DNA of 64,000 bases, from assembly GCF_014212125.1 (NCBI RefSeq), contig NZ_JACJVP010000027.1, positions 1 to 64,000 on the forward strand, given 5' to 3'. The notes beneath the pieces are model-generated. The model was not told the origin of the DNA and did no database searches. It worked only from the letters and a program-made list of their open reading frames with translations. Every line of letters begins with the position of its first letter. The stretch's first letter is position 1. This document shows positions 17,526-26,672 of this stretch, in pieces. The translations under genes were made by a program, and so were the position numbers. The stretch is from Cohnella nanjingensis (lineage in GTDB: Bacteria; Bacillota; Bacilli; Paenibacillales; Paenibacillaceae).

Positions 17526-18953
17526 CTAGGCTTTCGGATTCGTGCCTGCGAGTTTGTTTTTCGCGATGAAGTCGTCGATGTCTTTCTCGGCCTTGGCGAT
17601 CGCCTTGTCTACACTCGTTCCCTTCATCGCCGATTCGATCGCCGTCGAGAGCGCGAAGCTGACGTCCCACGGATAGATCGGCTCCGCTTGGGCGTACGGG
17701 ATGACCTTCTCCGCGATCAAGGCGCGCCATGCGTCCTTCGAAGCGTCCACGTCGGACTTCATGGCATCGTCAACCGATTTGCGGGCAGAGAACTTGGAGA
17801 ATTGAGCCGTCTTGAAGAAGTCGATCATGATGTTCGGGTCGCCGGCGAGCAGGTAGGAAATGAACGAAGCCGCTTCCTTCGGATGCTGCGCTTTGCCGTC
17901 GACGGCGAGCGTCCAGCCGCCGAGCGTCGCCGTCGTCTTCGTCTGATCGCCGTCGATCGAGGCCATCGGCGCCACGCCGACTTTGTCCAGCATGTTCTTG
18001 TACGTGTTGCGGAGCTGGCCGATCGCCCAGGAGCCGCAGATCTGCATGGCGACTTTGCCTTCGCCGAACGCCTTGATATCGGCGTAAGGCGCTAGCGCCT
18101 GCTTCGGCATGGCGCCGGATTGATAGGCGGTCTGATAGAAGTTAAAGACCGACTTGTAGGCGTCGTTGTTAATGTCCGCCTTCGACCAGTCGTCCGTCAG
18201 CGCGAGATGGCCGGCCGCATTGTACTGCATGCCCCAGCTGGACCAGCCCAGATCCGGCGCCGTCTGCGCGGTCGCGAGTCCGAACACGCCTTTATTCGTC
18301 AGCTTCTTGGCGTCGTCCAGCAGCTCCGCCCACGTGGTCGGCGGCTTCTCCGGGTCGAGACCCGCGTCCTGGAACAGGTCCTTGCGGTAATAGAGGACGG
18401 CGGACGGCTCGACCAGCTTCGGATAGGCATAGTACTTGCCGCCGACCGTGACGAAGTCGCGGATGTTGTCGTACAGGTCGTCGAACGCCGCCGGATCCAT
18501 CAGATCGTTCAACGCCATGATCTGTCCCGTCTTGGCCGCGTTCGCGACGTTGCCGTAGTTGATCGTGCGGATCTCTGGCGCTTTGCCGGCCGCTTGCGCG
18601 GCCTTCATCTTCTGATCCCACGCGTCGCCCGGGACGATCGTCAGCTTGATCTCCACTTGATCTTGGGACTTGTTGAATTCGGCGACCCACTTCTTGAACC
18701 AGGCATCGGTCGTCTCTTCGAACTTCTGCGCCCAGAATTCGACTTTGACCTTCTCCGCCGGGGCGCTGTCGCTCGGACTTGCGCTCGCGCTTGCGCTGGC
18801 GCTGGCGCTGGGCGAAGCGCTGCCGCTGGCGGAGGAACTCGGGTCCGCGTTCTTGCCGTTCGAGCCGCCGCATCCCGTGACGGCCAGCGCCAGGATGAGG
18901 AGCGAGGAGCTTGCGATCGTCCAGGAGCCGCTCTTGCCGTTTTTTGCTTGCAT
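17526..18953 (-). CDS. CUT1 extracellular sugar-binding lipoprotein
   Basis: A 475-aa cluster-1 solute-binding protein. A signal peptide ends in the lipobox LAVTGC (Cys27-28), so it is lipid-anchored outside the membrane. A Ser/Ala/Pro linker with a run of SASASA dipeptides spans about residues 35-66, then the mature fold follows (VKVEFWAQKFEETTDAW...). It delivers sugar to the permeases downstream. AAGGGAGG precedes the ATG. An inverted repeat at 18986-19006 lies in its promoter region. Confidence 0.93.
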   Translation of the reverse strand: MQAKNGKSGSWTIASSSLLILALAVTGCGGSNGKNADPSSSASGSASPSASASASASASPSDSAPAEKVKVEFWAQKFEETTDAWFKKWVAEFNKSQDQVEIKLTIVPGDAWDQKMKAAQAAGKAPEIRTINYGNVANAAKTGQIMALNDLMDPAAFDDLYDNIRDFVTVGGKYYAYPKLVEPSAVLYYRKDLFQDAGLDPEKPPTTWAELLDDAKKLTNKGVFGLATAQTAPDLGWSSWGMQYNAAGHLALTDDWSKADINNDAYKSVFNFYQTAYQSGAMPKQALAPYADIKAFGEGKVAMQICGSWAIGQLRNTYKNMLDKVGVAPMASIDGDQTKTTATLGGWTLAVDGKAQHPKEAASFISYLLAGDPNIMIDFFKTAQFSKFSARKSVDDAMKSDVDASKDAWRALIAEKVIPYAQAEPIYPWDVSFALSTAIESAMKGTSVDKAIAKAEKDIDDFIAKNKLAGTNPKA

Positions 18954-18985
18954 GGTGAATCCTCCCTTTTTTATGAATGGTGCTA

Positions 18986-19006
18986 TTTAAACGCGAGGCG
19001 TTTAAA
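18986..19006. promoter_or_regulatory. Putative operator upstream of the sugar-binding protein
   Basis: A perfect inverted repeat with arms TTTAAACGC and GCGTTTAAA and a 3-base GAG spacer lies 33 bases before the start codon. A LacI-type site is likely, perhaps for the regulator at 9044. Confidence 0.6.
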
Positions 19007-19097
19007 CCGACATGGATCGTTCGCGAGCGTCGTCCGAAAATCGCGAGTAGGGCAATAAACCGCTAAGCCTATTTGCCACGAATATCTGTATCCGCTT

Positions 19098-20216
19098 TCA
19101 TTTTTGCAGCGAGGCCCGGAACCAGAACACGTTGTAGGGATCCCAGAGCGACAGCGTAAAGTAGATCGTCCTGCCGCCGTCCGCCGTGTAGCGTTCGTTC
19201 ATGAACGGCGCGTACAGGCCCGGCTGCTCCGACGACGTCACCAGATCGATCGGCTCCCCCCACGGCCCCCAGGGAGCCAATCCTTCCCGGATGACGACGC
19301 CCCGCCCTTCCTTCAGATACGTCATGAGCCATCGTTCCAGGTAGGGATTCCAGACGACCGACAGCTCGCCGACGGTATCGTCCACGACCGTCCGCGCCGC
19401 CTTCGGATCGGAGCTCCAGATCGGTGCGCCCCGGTCGTCCAGACCGGCGAAGTACCGGTAGGCGGAGAGCCGCTCGATCTCCGGCTCGGCGACCTTCATC
19501 AGCTGGACGCCGCCGAAGCGGCCGGCCGGAATGCACCAGAAGTAGATCTCGGAACCGCCGCCGTCCGCCTTCGCCCGGAAGGGACTGACTTGGATGAAGT
19601 TGCCGTCGCCCGGCCATTGCAACGCGTTCAGCAGCGTCCAACTCTGGCCGTCGTCCGTAGACTTGGCTACGCTCGCGTAATTCGCATCCCAACGTCCCGG
19701 ATCTCCCCAATGGTTGACCGACATATAGTACAAGTACAGAGCCCCGTTCGCGGCGATGCCGTGCGTCGGAATCTTGGTCATCTCGTCGTAGTCCGTCTTC
19801 AGCGAGGGCAGCAGCTCCTTGGCCGTGCCGATCTCGTCCGTGATCATGCCGTCCAGCCGGATGCCGTCCGACGGATCGGCGTCGGTCGTATACCCGATCG
19901 TATTGGAGCGCCAATAGCTCCCTCCGCCCCCGATCTGATCGGCGGCGCGTTCGCCGAACGTATCGCCGAAGACGAAATATGTCCGGTCGCCCGCGTTCAT
20001 CATCGATCCGAGATCGGTGCCGTAGACGGCGTAGCGGTCGGTCTTGTTCGGCGATTCCGCCCCTGTGATGGGCCCGATCTCCTTCACGTCCTTCACGCCC
20101 TGCAGGACGAACTTCTTGCCCTTGGCGTTCAGCATTGGATCCGGCCGGGCATCGCCCGCGCAGCCGGCGAGGAGCAGGAGCAGGGCGGCTGCCGCCGCTC
20201 CGGCTTGGAACCTCAT
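19098..20216 (-). CDS. DUF4185/GH183 lipoprotein, putative endo-D-arabinanase
   Basis: A 372-aa lipoprotein: signal peptide and lipobox LLLAGC (Cys around 19), then a beta-propeller-type DUF4185 domain. Marks are GTDLGSMMNAGDRTYFVFGDTF near the start, YYMSVNHWGDPGRW in the middle and VVWNPYLERWLMTYL near the end. DUF4185 was defined as GH183 when members from Bacteroidota and mycobacteria proved to be endo-D-arabinanases. Here it would cut a polymer at the cell surface. ATG at 20216 follows AAGGGGG. It lies 35 bases after a GH172-type gene. The family match is by motif recall; activity is inferred. Confidence 0.75.
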   Translation of the reverse strand: MRFQAGAAAAALLLLLAGCAGDARPDPMLNAKGKKFVLQGVKDVKEIGPITGAESPNKTDRYAVYGTDLGSMMNAGDRTYFVFGDTFGERAADQIGGGGSYWRSNTIGYTTDADPSDGIRLDGMITDEIGTAKELLPSLKTDYDEMTKIPTHGIAANGALYLYYMSVNHWGDPGRWDANYASVAKSTDDGQSWTLLNALQWPGDGNFIQVSPFRAKADGGGSEIYFWCIPAGRFGGVQLMKVAEPEIERLSAYRYFAGLDDRGAPIWSSDPKAARTVVDDTVGELSVVWNPYLERWLMTYLKEGRGVVIREGLAPWGPWGEPIDLVTSSEQPGLYAPFMNERYTADGGRTIYFTLSLWDPYNVFWFRASLQK

Positions 20217-20251
20217 CTTCTCTACCCCCTTCGGGTCGGTTGGCCGGACGA

Positions 20252-21361
20252 TCAGGGATTGTCGTGCCCGAAGATCCGGTTCAGACTGGCCGGATTGAAC
20301 GGCTTGATATCGGGCACCGGCAGGCGCGCCTCCGCCTTCGGCAGCGGCGGGAACGGACGATGCGGCTCCTCCTGGTACCAATAAGCCGTCGACGAGACAT
20401 CGTCGCTCCGGTGGTTGTTGTGCCCGTGCTCGATCGTCACCTTGATGCTCCGCTCGAACATGATCGGATCGAGGATATGGTAGCGGTACGTCGAGATCTT
20501 GCCGCTCCAGTTCGGCCCGCCCCCGAGGATGATGCCATGGTACGGCGTACATACTTCCTGCTGCGGGCACCAGGCGGTATTGAAGTAATCCTCCATCCCC
20601 GTTCCGTGCAGCGTCGGCGGCCACGGCTCGCCGTCGATGAAGATCATGTCGTCTCCTTCACCGTACCAGTTCCACTCCCGGGTATCGCGCAGATTGTGAA
20701 CGTTGAAGTTGCAGCCCACGTAGTGCCCCCGGCCGACCGCGTCCAGGATGACGTAGTTGCCGTCGCCGGTCGTGTTCTTGCCGCCGAATTCGAAGTGCGC
20801 GTTGTCCGCGCCTGCCTCGGGGATGCCGTCGGTCGGATTTTCCCGGTGCCACTGGGCGTGGAATCGCAGCTCCTCCGCCGCCAGCGACTCGTACTGCTCG
20901 TAGTCGACATAGAAGTAGAACTTGATCGGCTGCGCCGCTTCGCTCTCGACGACGATGCGGGCGCCGCTCGCGAACGGCATCCGGAAGAAGCTGTTGAACG
21001 CCTTGCCGTCTTCGGGGCTCATCATCAGCGCCGCCGACGCGTAGTTGCGGGTCAAGCCGTGGCCCATGCCGAAGAAGTCGCCGATCGGCGCTTCCACGCT
21101 CGGCTCCGTCTCTTCGTCCCAATACATGCGGAGGACGATCTTGCGGGGCAGGAACGCTTCCTCGACGAGCGCGTCCGTCGCCATCGTCATCCAGATGTGG
21201 GTGATCGCGCCCGCGCCCCGGATGCTGCAGATCTCCGTCCTGTCGCCCGGCCCGATCGAAAAGTAGTCTTTGTTGCCGCCCGTGCGGTCGTAGCTGGATT
21301 CCCGCTTTCTTCGGCCGCTCCGGGCCAGACTAAGGGAAGCTAGGGAGGTGTGCATGGTCAT
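20252..21361 (-). CDS. DUF2961/GH172 protein, putative D-arabinofuranosidase or fructofuranosidase
   Basis: A 369-aa DUF2961 protein, the family renamed GH172, whose members form oligomers of double jelly-roll subunits. Known activities are alpha-D-fructofuranosidase/difructose anhydride and alpha-D-arabinofuranosidase. Typical stretches are GAGAITHIWMTM, GDFFGMGHGL, DDMIFIDGEPWPPTLHGTGMEDYF and YRYHILDPIMFERSIKVTIEHGHNN. No signal peptide is present, so it would trim imported oligosaccharides inside the cell. AAGGAG lies 8 bases before the ATG, and a TGCAATCGATTGCA operator lies 28 bases upstream of the start. With GH183 next to it, D-arabinan is the best guess. Confidence 0.82.
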   Translation of the reverse strand: MTMHTSLASLSLARSGRRKRESSYDRTGGNKDYFSIGPGDRTEICSIRGAGAITHIWMTMATDALVEEAFLPRKIVLRMYWDEETEPSVEAPIGDFFGMGHGLTRNYASAALMMSPEDGKAFNSFFRMPFASGARIVVESEAAQPIKFYFYVDYEQYESLAAEELRFHAQWHRENPTDGIPEAGADNAHFEFGGKNTTGDGNYVILDAVGRGHYVGCNFNVHNLRDTREWNWYGEGDDMIFIDGEPWPPTLHGTGMEDYFNTAWCPQQEVCTPYHGIILGGGPNWSGKISTYRYHILDPIMFERSIKVTIEHGHNNHRSDDVSSTAYWYQEEPHRPFPPLPKAEARLPVPDIKPFNPASLNRIFGHDNP

Positions 21362-21388
21362 AGATAGCGCTCCTTTTCACGTTCATTC

Positions 21389-21402
21389 TGCAATCGATTG
21401 CA
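21389..21402. promoter_or_regulatory. Palindromic operator before the GH172 gene
   Basis: TGCAATCGATTGCA is a perfect 14-bp palindrome with the central CG typical of LacI sites, in the 61-base gap between kinase and GH172. The same sequence precedes the kinase. Confidence 0.75.
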
Positions 21403-21422
21403 CAGCAGTTAGCGGAAACCGG

Positions 21423-23093
21423 TCACGCCTGACCGGTCTGGATGCGTTTGAGTTTCTTCATCACTTCGCTGGCGCCGCGTCCGAAATAGTCGTGCAGCTC
21501 CGTATACGCCTCGTACAGCCGATCGTAGATGCGCACGTTCGCCGGAATCGGCTTGAACGATTCCTCCCGGACCCGCGCCATCCGCCGGGACGCCTCCGCG
21601 ATCGAGTCGTAGCCTCCGGCCGCCGTGCCCGCCGCCACCGCGCCGAACATCGCGGCGCCGAGCGCGGCCGTCTGCGTGGAAGCCGCGATCTTGATCTCCC
21701 TGCCGGTCACGTCCGCGTAGATCTGCATCAGAAGCCGATTGCGCTGCGGCAGACCGCCGCAGGCGTACAGCTCGTCGATCGCCACGCCGCCGTCCGCGAA
21801 CGTCTCGATGATCTTGCGCGTGCCGAAAGCCGTCGCTTCGAGCAGCGCCCGATAGAGGTCCTCCGGCTTCGTCTGCAGCGTCAACCCGACAACCGCGCCG
21901 CCGAGCTCCGCGTCCATGAGCACCGATCGGCTGCCGTTCCACCAGTCGAGCGCGATTAGACCGCTCTCGCCCGGGCTGCGCTTCGAGGCTTCGCGCTCGA
22001 GCCAGCCGTGAACGCCGATCCCTTCCGCATCGGCGAGGCGCTTCACGTAATCGGGCACGGCTTCGTTCACGTACCAGGCGAACAGGTCGCCCACCGCCGG
22101 CTGTCCCGCTTCATACCCGTAATAGCCGGGGACGATCCCGTCCTCCGCGACGCCGCAGATGCCTTCGGCGAGCGCTTCCGTCTCGCTGAGGAGCAGATGG
22201 CACGTCGAGGTGCCCATCGCGAGCACCAGCTTGCCCGGCGACACGACGCCGACGGCCGGGACCATCGCATGCGCGTCGATGTTGCCGACGGCCACCGCCG
22301 TTCCGGGCCGGAGCCCCATCATTCCGGCCATCCGTTCGGTCAATCCGCCGGCGCGCGAGCCGAGCGGGAGGACCGGTCCTCTCAGCTTCGTGTCCGCCAA
22401 GTCGGCGAGGCGCGGATCGAGCGACCGGAAGAACGCCTCGGACGGATAGCCGTCGCGCTTGTGCCACGCGGCTTTGTAGCCCGCCGTGCAGCTGTTCCGC
22501 GCGAGCGCTCCGGTCAACTGAAGGACAACCCAATCGGCCGCTTCCATGAGCGTATCCGCGCGGTCGTAAATCTCCGGCGCCTCGTTCAGAATCTGCCAGG
22601 CTTTGGCGATCATCCATTCCGAGGACAGCTTCCCGCCGTACCGGGAGAGGAATGCCTCTCCCCGGGCCGCGGCCGCTTCGTTGATACGGCTCGCTTCCTC
22701 CTGCGCCGCATGATGCTTCCAGAGCTTCACCCAACTGTGGGGATGGTCCTTCCATTCGTTCAATAGACACAGCGGCGTGCCGTCGGCATCCAGCGGCATC
22801 ATCGTGCACGCCGTGAAGTCGATCCCGATCCCGACGACGCGGTCCGGGCTCGCCCCCGATGCCCGCAGCACTTCGGGCACCGAGCGCCGCAGCACCTCCA
22901 TATAATCGTCCGGATGCTGGAGCGCCCAGTCGAACCCGAGCTTCGCGCCCGAGCCGGGCAGCGCGTCGTCGATTACGCCGTGCGGGTAAGGCGTCACGTG
23001 CGTGGCGATCTCTTCCCCCGTCGCGATGTCGACGAGCAGCGCTCTGCCCGATTCCGTGCCGTAGTCGACGCCGATCGCGTATCTTTTATCCAT
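21423..23093 (-). CDS. FGGY-family sugar kinase, ribulokinase (AraB)-like
   Basis: A 556-aa FGGY kinase close in length and motifs to AraB ribulokinase, which phosphorylates ribulose at O-5. The N-terminal phosphate-binding motif is [61 protein letters not shown] and [21 protein letters not shown] are typical of AraB. The ATG at 23093 follows GGAGG by 9 bases. Neither AraA nor AraD is adjacent. AraB enzymes accept D- and L-ribulose, so in a D-arabinan locus the substrate could be D-ribulose made from D-arabinose. Regulated by the flanking palindrome at 23117. Confidence 0.88.
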   Translation of the reverse strand: MDKRYAIGVDYGTESGRALLVDIATGEEIATHVTPYPHGVIDDALPGSGAKLGFDWALQHPDDYMEVLRRSVPEVLRASGASPDRVVGIGIDFTACTMMPLDADGTPLCLLNEWKDHPHSWVKLWKHHAAQEEASRINEAAAARGEAFLSRYGGKLSSEWMIAKAWQILNEAPEIYDRADTLMEAADWVVLQLTGALARNSCTAGYKAAWHKRDGYPSEAFFRSLDPRLADLADTKLRGPVLPLGSRAGGLTERMAGMMGLRPGTAVAVGNIDAHAMVPAVGVVSPGKLVLAMGTSTCHLLLSETEALAEGICGVAEDGIVPGYYGYEAGQPAVGDLFAWYVNEAVPDYVKRLADAEGIGVHGWLEREASKRSPGESGLIALDWWNGSRSVLMDAELGGAVVGLTLQTKPEDLYRALLEATAFGTRKIIETFADGGVAIDELYACGGLPQRNRLLMQIYADVTGREIKIAASTQTAALGAAMFGAVAAGTAAGGYDSIAEASRRMARVREESFKPIPANVRIYDRLYEAYTELHDYFGRGASEVMKKLKRIQTGQA

Positions 23094-23116
23094 CCGTTCC
23101 GGCCTCCGTTTCATCC

Positions 23117-23130
23117 TGCAATCGATTGCA
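23117..23130. promoter_or_regulatory. Palindromic operator before the kinase gene
   Basis: A second exact TGCAATCGATTGCA, 24 bases upstream of the kinase start. It is likely bound by the LacI protein coded directly upstream. Confidence 0.75.
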
Positions 23131-23203
23131 CATTAAGTAAACGCCGCTTATGTCCCCACCCTCTCCCTCATCTGCTTTGCGGTTGCGATAATCGATATCT
23201 GGA

Positions 23204-24211
23204 TTAGTTCAGGCGGTTCACTTCATGCCGGAATATCTCGCAAGCCGGCTCCAGCTTCTCTTCCTTGGCTTGAATCCGGCGCAGCAGCAGCTCCCCCGCT
23301 CTCGTCCCCATCTCATACGGATGCTGATCGATATAGTAGAGACCCGGTTCCTTCAGCAGCGATCCCGCTTCGACCTCCCCGAAAGACGCGACCGCCATGT
23401 CGTCGGGAATCCGCAGACCGTTCCGGACGATCTCGAGCAGAACGCCCAAACTCATGCGGTTGTTCAAGGAAACGATGGCCGTCGGACGCGGATCCGAGGC
23501 GAGGAACCGTCGTACGGCGCGAATGCCGTCTTCAGTGGAGAATTCCCCGTTGTACACGAGCGGCTCCGACGCGATGCCGCGCGCCCGCAGCGCTTGGCGA
23601 ACGCCTTCGTCGCGCTCCCGTCCAGTACTCGCGCGCGCCGGACCGTTCACGACGCCGATCCGGACGTGACCGTCTTCGAGGAGCCTGCTCGTCAGCCGAA
23701 ACGCGCCTTCCGCGTTGTCCTCCGCGACGAGGTCCAGGCGCTCGCCCGCTTCCGCCGATTCCAGCTTCCGGTCGACGAGGACGATCGGCACGCCCGCATC
23801 GGCCAGCCGTCCGACAATGTCGTCGTTGCCCCCCGCGGTCGCGAGGACGATCGCGTCGACCCGCTTCTCCTGGAACAGCTGTAGCAGCCGTTCCTCCTTG
23901 CCGGGATTCTCGTCGGAGCTGCCGAACATCAACTGAAAGCCTTCTTGCCCGACCACGTCCTCGATCCCCCGCGAGATGCCCATGAAGTATGGGTTCGAGA
24001 TGTCGGGCACGATGACGCCGATCATGAACGTCTTATCTTGTTTCAGGCTTCTCGCGATCGCGCTCGGCTGGTAGTTCAGCCGGTCGACCGCTTCCATCAC
24101 CCGCTCCTTGACTTCTTCGCTGACGTAACCGCTCTCGTTCAGCACGCGGGACACCGTAGCCGTCGAGACTTCCGCCGCTGCCGCCACCTGCTTGATCGTT
24201 GCTTTAGACAC
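23204..24211 (-). CDS. LacI family regulator, probable repressor of the kinase/GH172/GH183 unit
   Basis: A 335-aa LacI/GalR protein with the helix-turn-helix TIKQVAAAAEVSTATVSRVL and the core PDISNPYFMGISRGIEDVVG. I chose the GTG at 24211, preceded by GAGGTG, which places the helix-turn-helix at residue 4 as in the family. Two adjoining palindromes at 24246-24269 lie in its own promoter, and related sites precede the kinase and GH172 genes. This fits a local repressor that controls itself and the unit downstream. Confidence 0.92.
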   Translation of the reverse strand: MSKATIKQVAAAAEVSTATVSRVLNESGYVSEEVKERVMEAVDRLNYQPSAIARSLKQDKTFMIGVIVPDISNPYFMGISRGIEDVVGQEGFQLMFGSSDENPGKEERLLQLFQEKRVDAIVLATAGGNDDIVGRLADAGVPIVLVDRKLESAEAGERLDLVAEDNAEGAFRLTSRLLEDGHVRIGVVNGPARASTGRERDEGVRQALRARGIASEPLVYNGEFSTEDGIRAVRRFLASDPRPTAIVSLNNRMSLGVLLEIVRNGLRIPDDMAVASFGEVEAGSLLKEPGLYYIDQHPYEMGTRAGELLLRRIQAKEEKLEPACEIFRHEVNRLN

Positions 24212-24245
24212 TTGCCATTTCACCTCGTACGATTTCAACCACTGT

Positions 24246-24269
24246 GTAAACGTTTACGTAATCGATTAC
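24246..24269. promoter_or_regulatory. Two abutting palindromes in the LacI promoter
   Basis: GTAAACGTTTAC (24246-24257) directly adjoins GTAATCGATTAC (24258-24269). The second is a variant of the TGCAATCGATTGCA sites downstream; the first resembles a general LacI/CcpA-type site. Confidence 0.7.
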
Positions 24270-24359
24270 ACATACAGATTACAAGACCTTTCGGGCGCCT
24301 GTCAACCCTTTTTTTGGTGAAAATCCCTAAGCGCCTGTCCCTTTCTCTTCGCACCAAGT

Positions 24360-24403
24360 AAAAACGGCTCCGCCGTCTTCAGGGAAGATGGCGATACGTT
24401 TTT
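24360..24403. terminator. Bidirectional terminator-like hairpin
   Basis: AAAAACG...CGCCGTCTTC, loop AGG, GAAGATGGCG...CGTTTTT: a long stem bounded by A and T runs, able to end transcripts from both sides. With the hairpin at 24458 it fills the otherwise empty interval 24270-24541. Confidence 0.65.
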
Positions 24404-24457
24404 ATCGTCGGTCATACAGAAACGAAAAAGCGTGAAACTTATACATTCTGTCTGACC

Positions 24458-24489
24458 AAAAAAGCCAGCCGGCAAGTTCCGACTGACCT
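24458..24489 (-). terminator. Terminator of the MarR gene
   Basis: GCCAGCCGG (24464-24472) pairs with CCGACTGAC allowing G-U pairs, and the minus strand ends in six T. Confidence 0.65.
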
Positions 24490-24541
24490 CGTTCTAATCA
24501 TATGCAGCTTCCGGCCGCAGCCGACATGTTCCTGCCTCCGT

Positions 24542-25030
24542 TCAGCAGTTCTCCATATCCGCGTTCGACTCGGGCAATCCGGCCAATTGGATCAGCAGCT
24601 CGATGAGCTGCGCGCGCTTGTCCGCCGGCAGAGAACCCGCGACGGCCTCGGACGCTTCCCGCATGGCGACCGCCGTCTTCATGATGATCGGCTTCGCTTC
24701 CTCGACGATACGGATCAACGTGGCTCGGCGATCGTCGGGATCGGGCACGCGGACGATGACGTTCTCCTGCTCGAGCGCATCGACGAATTGGGTGACCGTG
24801 CGCGCTTTGATGCCGAGCGACGCGGCCAGATCGCTCATCCGAATCTCGCCGGCTTGCAGGACGACCCGCAAGAACCTCATCCGGGGTCCCGTTAGGAAGG
24901 GGGGAATCTCGCTGTCGCTCAAGCGTGCCGCCAATTGGCGGTGAATCTGATGGGTGGACTTGAACAGCGTCTCCAGCAGATACCCGGGAGGCGGAAAATC
25001 CTCGGGAAGTGGAACGTTGGGCTGACTCAT
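24542..25030 (-). CDS. MarR family transcriptional regulator
   Basis: A 162-aa winged-helix regulator. The DNA-binding part spans about residues 55-125, with MSDLAASLGIKARTVTQFVDALEQENVIVRVPDPDDRRA containing the recognition helix and the DxRR wing. The ATG at 25030 follows AAGGAGG. A 15-bp inverted repeat at 25093-25107 is its likely operator. No partner transporter or enzyme is adjacent, and the flanks are gene remnants, so its targets are unknown. Confidence 0.88.
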   Translation of the reverse strand: MSQPNVPLPEDFPPPGYLLETLFKSTHQIHRQLAARLSDSEIPPFLTGPRMRFLRVVLQAGEIRMSDLAASLGIKARTVTQFVDALEQENVIVRVPDPDDRRATLIRIVEEAKPIIMKTAVAMREASEAVAGSLPADKRAQLIELLIQLAGLPESNADMENC

Positions 25031-25092
25031 CGATATCCTCCTTGGCATGCCTAAAAGCTGGGAATGCACATCCATCTATCGCATGCTGCTGA

Positions 25093-25107
25093 GTATATAC
25101 AATATAC
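25093..25107. promoter_or_regulatory. Putative MarR operator
   Basis: GTATAT-ACA-ATATAC inverted repeat, 63 bases before the MarR start, in A+T-rich promoter-like DNA. Confidence 0.45.
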
Positions 25108-25262
25108 GCTTACTCTATAGTTCTTATTGTACGCGAATGCGATCGTTCTGAAAAGGACGAACGAAAGCTGATCATAACATATTGGGGAGGACCCGGCACA
25201 AGTATAACAACATTCAGGCTTGCGCCTGACGCACATAACCTCCCCCGCTTGCAGAAGCGTGA

Positions 25263-25667
25263 GTATCCTGTGCGAAGTTTGATGAAGAAAACACCTTCAC
25301 GCCTGATGATCTTCCCGGTTATGCAGCAAGGGTATTCGATTTTGCTACGATGCATCCCGATTTATTTCGATTAATGGCATGGTACGGTTTGGAACAGAAG
25401 GCCGTTAACTTAACCGAGCGTGCCTCCGTCCAACAAAAGAAAATCAATGAGGTATTAAATGCGCAAAGCGCCGGGCTGGTAGGAACGACATTCACCCCAG
25501 GTTTTCTTTTGACTGCTATCATGGCCTTAGCTACTGCATGGACGGCTACGAATCCTTTTGGCCCGTCATACGACCCTGATGCCTTGAAAATGCCAAGCGA
25601 GACAAAGAAGACAATCGCCAAGGCCGTTAGCCTGATTACGAAAGGCGAAGAAGGCATTACAAATTGA
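25263..25667 (+). pseudogene. TetR family regulator remnant, 5' truncated
   Basis: The frame codes the C-terminal ligand-binding half of a TetR protein: DLPGYAARVFDFATMHPDLFRLMAWYGLEQ, then LNAQSAGLVGTTFTPGFLLTAIMALATAW. Homology continues upstream of the first ATG (25350) to a TGA at 25260, and the DNA before that has no recognisable helix-turn-helix in any frame. The DNA-binding half is thus missing, and no ribosome-binding site precedes the ATG. A terminator follows at 25712. An active short protein from 25350 cannot be excluded. Confidence 0.7.
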
Positions 25668-25711
25668 GATTCATTTTCCGAACGATGCTTGCCAATTCGT
25701 TGAATAAAAGA

Positions 25712-25750
25712 CTGCTGATCGTTTAGATCGGCAGCCTTCACTTGTTTTTT
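25712..25750 (+). terminator. Terminator after the TetR remnant
   Basis: CTGCTGATC (25712-25720) pairs with GATCGGCAG (25726-25734), one G-U pair, followed after 10 bases by TTTTTT. Confidence 0.6.
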
Positions 25751-25815
25751 GTTGAGTTATTGGGAAGAGACCGCGACTGCATCAACTTGTACATTAAAAC
25801 CAATATCACTTCGTA

Positions 25816-26016
25816 TTATTGTTCTTGCCGGATATGGAGGTTGGAAGTAACCCTTCGCACATTTTCAAGTGTTTGCCTAACTTGTTCTTCAACGGAACAC
25901 TCAAGCGTATTAGGTCCTTGTCCAGCAACATATACAGTGTCCTTTACTTTAACTGCCTGAGAGTAAGCTAAACCTAACGGATTTTCCATGCCGAAGTATT
26001 CTTCAATTCCATTCAC
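25816..26016 (-). pseudogene. RidA/YjgF family remnant
   Basis: A 66-codon frame with the start of a RidA-type imine deaminase (NPLGLAYSQAVKVKDTVYVAGQG, then VEEQVRQTLENVRRV). Normal RidA proteins have about 125-130 residues. The C-terminal half with the catalytic Arg is missing and the frame ends in unrelated residues. No good ribosome-binding site precedes it. It lies in the A+T-richer patch with the other remnant. Confidence 0.65.
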
Positions 26017-26036
26017 CCCTAAAGAAGTCCGACATT

Positions 26037-26459
26037 TTAAACAATAGCTTTCTTGAAGTAATAATGATTACTCCCGATTGGAGCATCTTCAAATACTGCA
26101 ACTTCGTTATAACCGTTCTTTAGATAAAATTCGGGAGCTTGAAAGCTGAATGTATTTAGCTTAATAAAGGTACAGTTTTTTTCCTTAGCGATATTCTCAA
26201 TAAAATTTAACAGTCGGGTACCGTAACCCATTCCTCTAAGCGATTCTTCGATCCAAAGAATATCAACCTCAATCCAATTCCAACAGAGAACGGCTAGCAT
26301 TCCACCAATAACGCTTCCATCGCCATCCTTGATGGTCAGATTGATTTCTTCATAGCGGGAGCTTAAATTCTCAGGGGCATGCTCCGCATTATATTCAATC
26401 AGCCTTCTCCTAATGTAATCACTTTCTTCTTTGTTTCCAAAAGAAATACCCGGTTCCAT
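26037..26459 (-). CDS. GNAT family N-acetyltransferase
   Basis: A 140-aa acetyl-CoA-dependent acetyltransferase. The acetyl-CoA motif A is clear (LWIEESLRGMGYGTRLLNFIENIAKEKNC), followed by NTFSFQAPEFYLKNGYNEVAVFED. It starts at the ATG at 26459, with a weak GGGGGC upstream; an in-frame GTG at 26471 is the alternative. Codon use is more A+T-rich than in the surrounding operons, as in the rest of the 25.1-26.7 kb patch, suggesting separate acquisition. The substrate is unknown. Confidence 0.85.
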   Translation of the reverse strand: MEPGISFGNKEESDYIRRRLIEYNAEHAPENLSSRYEEINLTIKDGDGSVIGGMLAVLCWNWIEVDILWIEESLRGMGYGTRLLNFIENIAKEKNCTFIKLNTFSFQAPEFYLKNGYNEVAVFEDAPIGSNHYYFKKAIV

Positions 26460-26672
26460 GATAGCCCCCACTTTCGATTGGATTACATCAACTATTCGCC
26501 GGCTCTAATCATTTCCCCTTGTTTGAGCCTGGGTGAGGAAGCCGAACATCCGTATTCATTTTGCAATTGCGATTTTCGCCATCTGATCGATGACTTATCA
26601 TCTGTTTCGCTGCTCAAGACCAATAGCGAATCTCCGGAAAACAAGTCAATCTCCCATTCGTATTTTGCAAAC

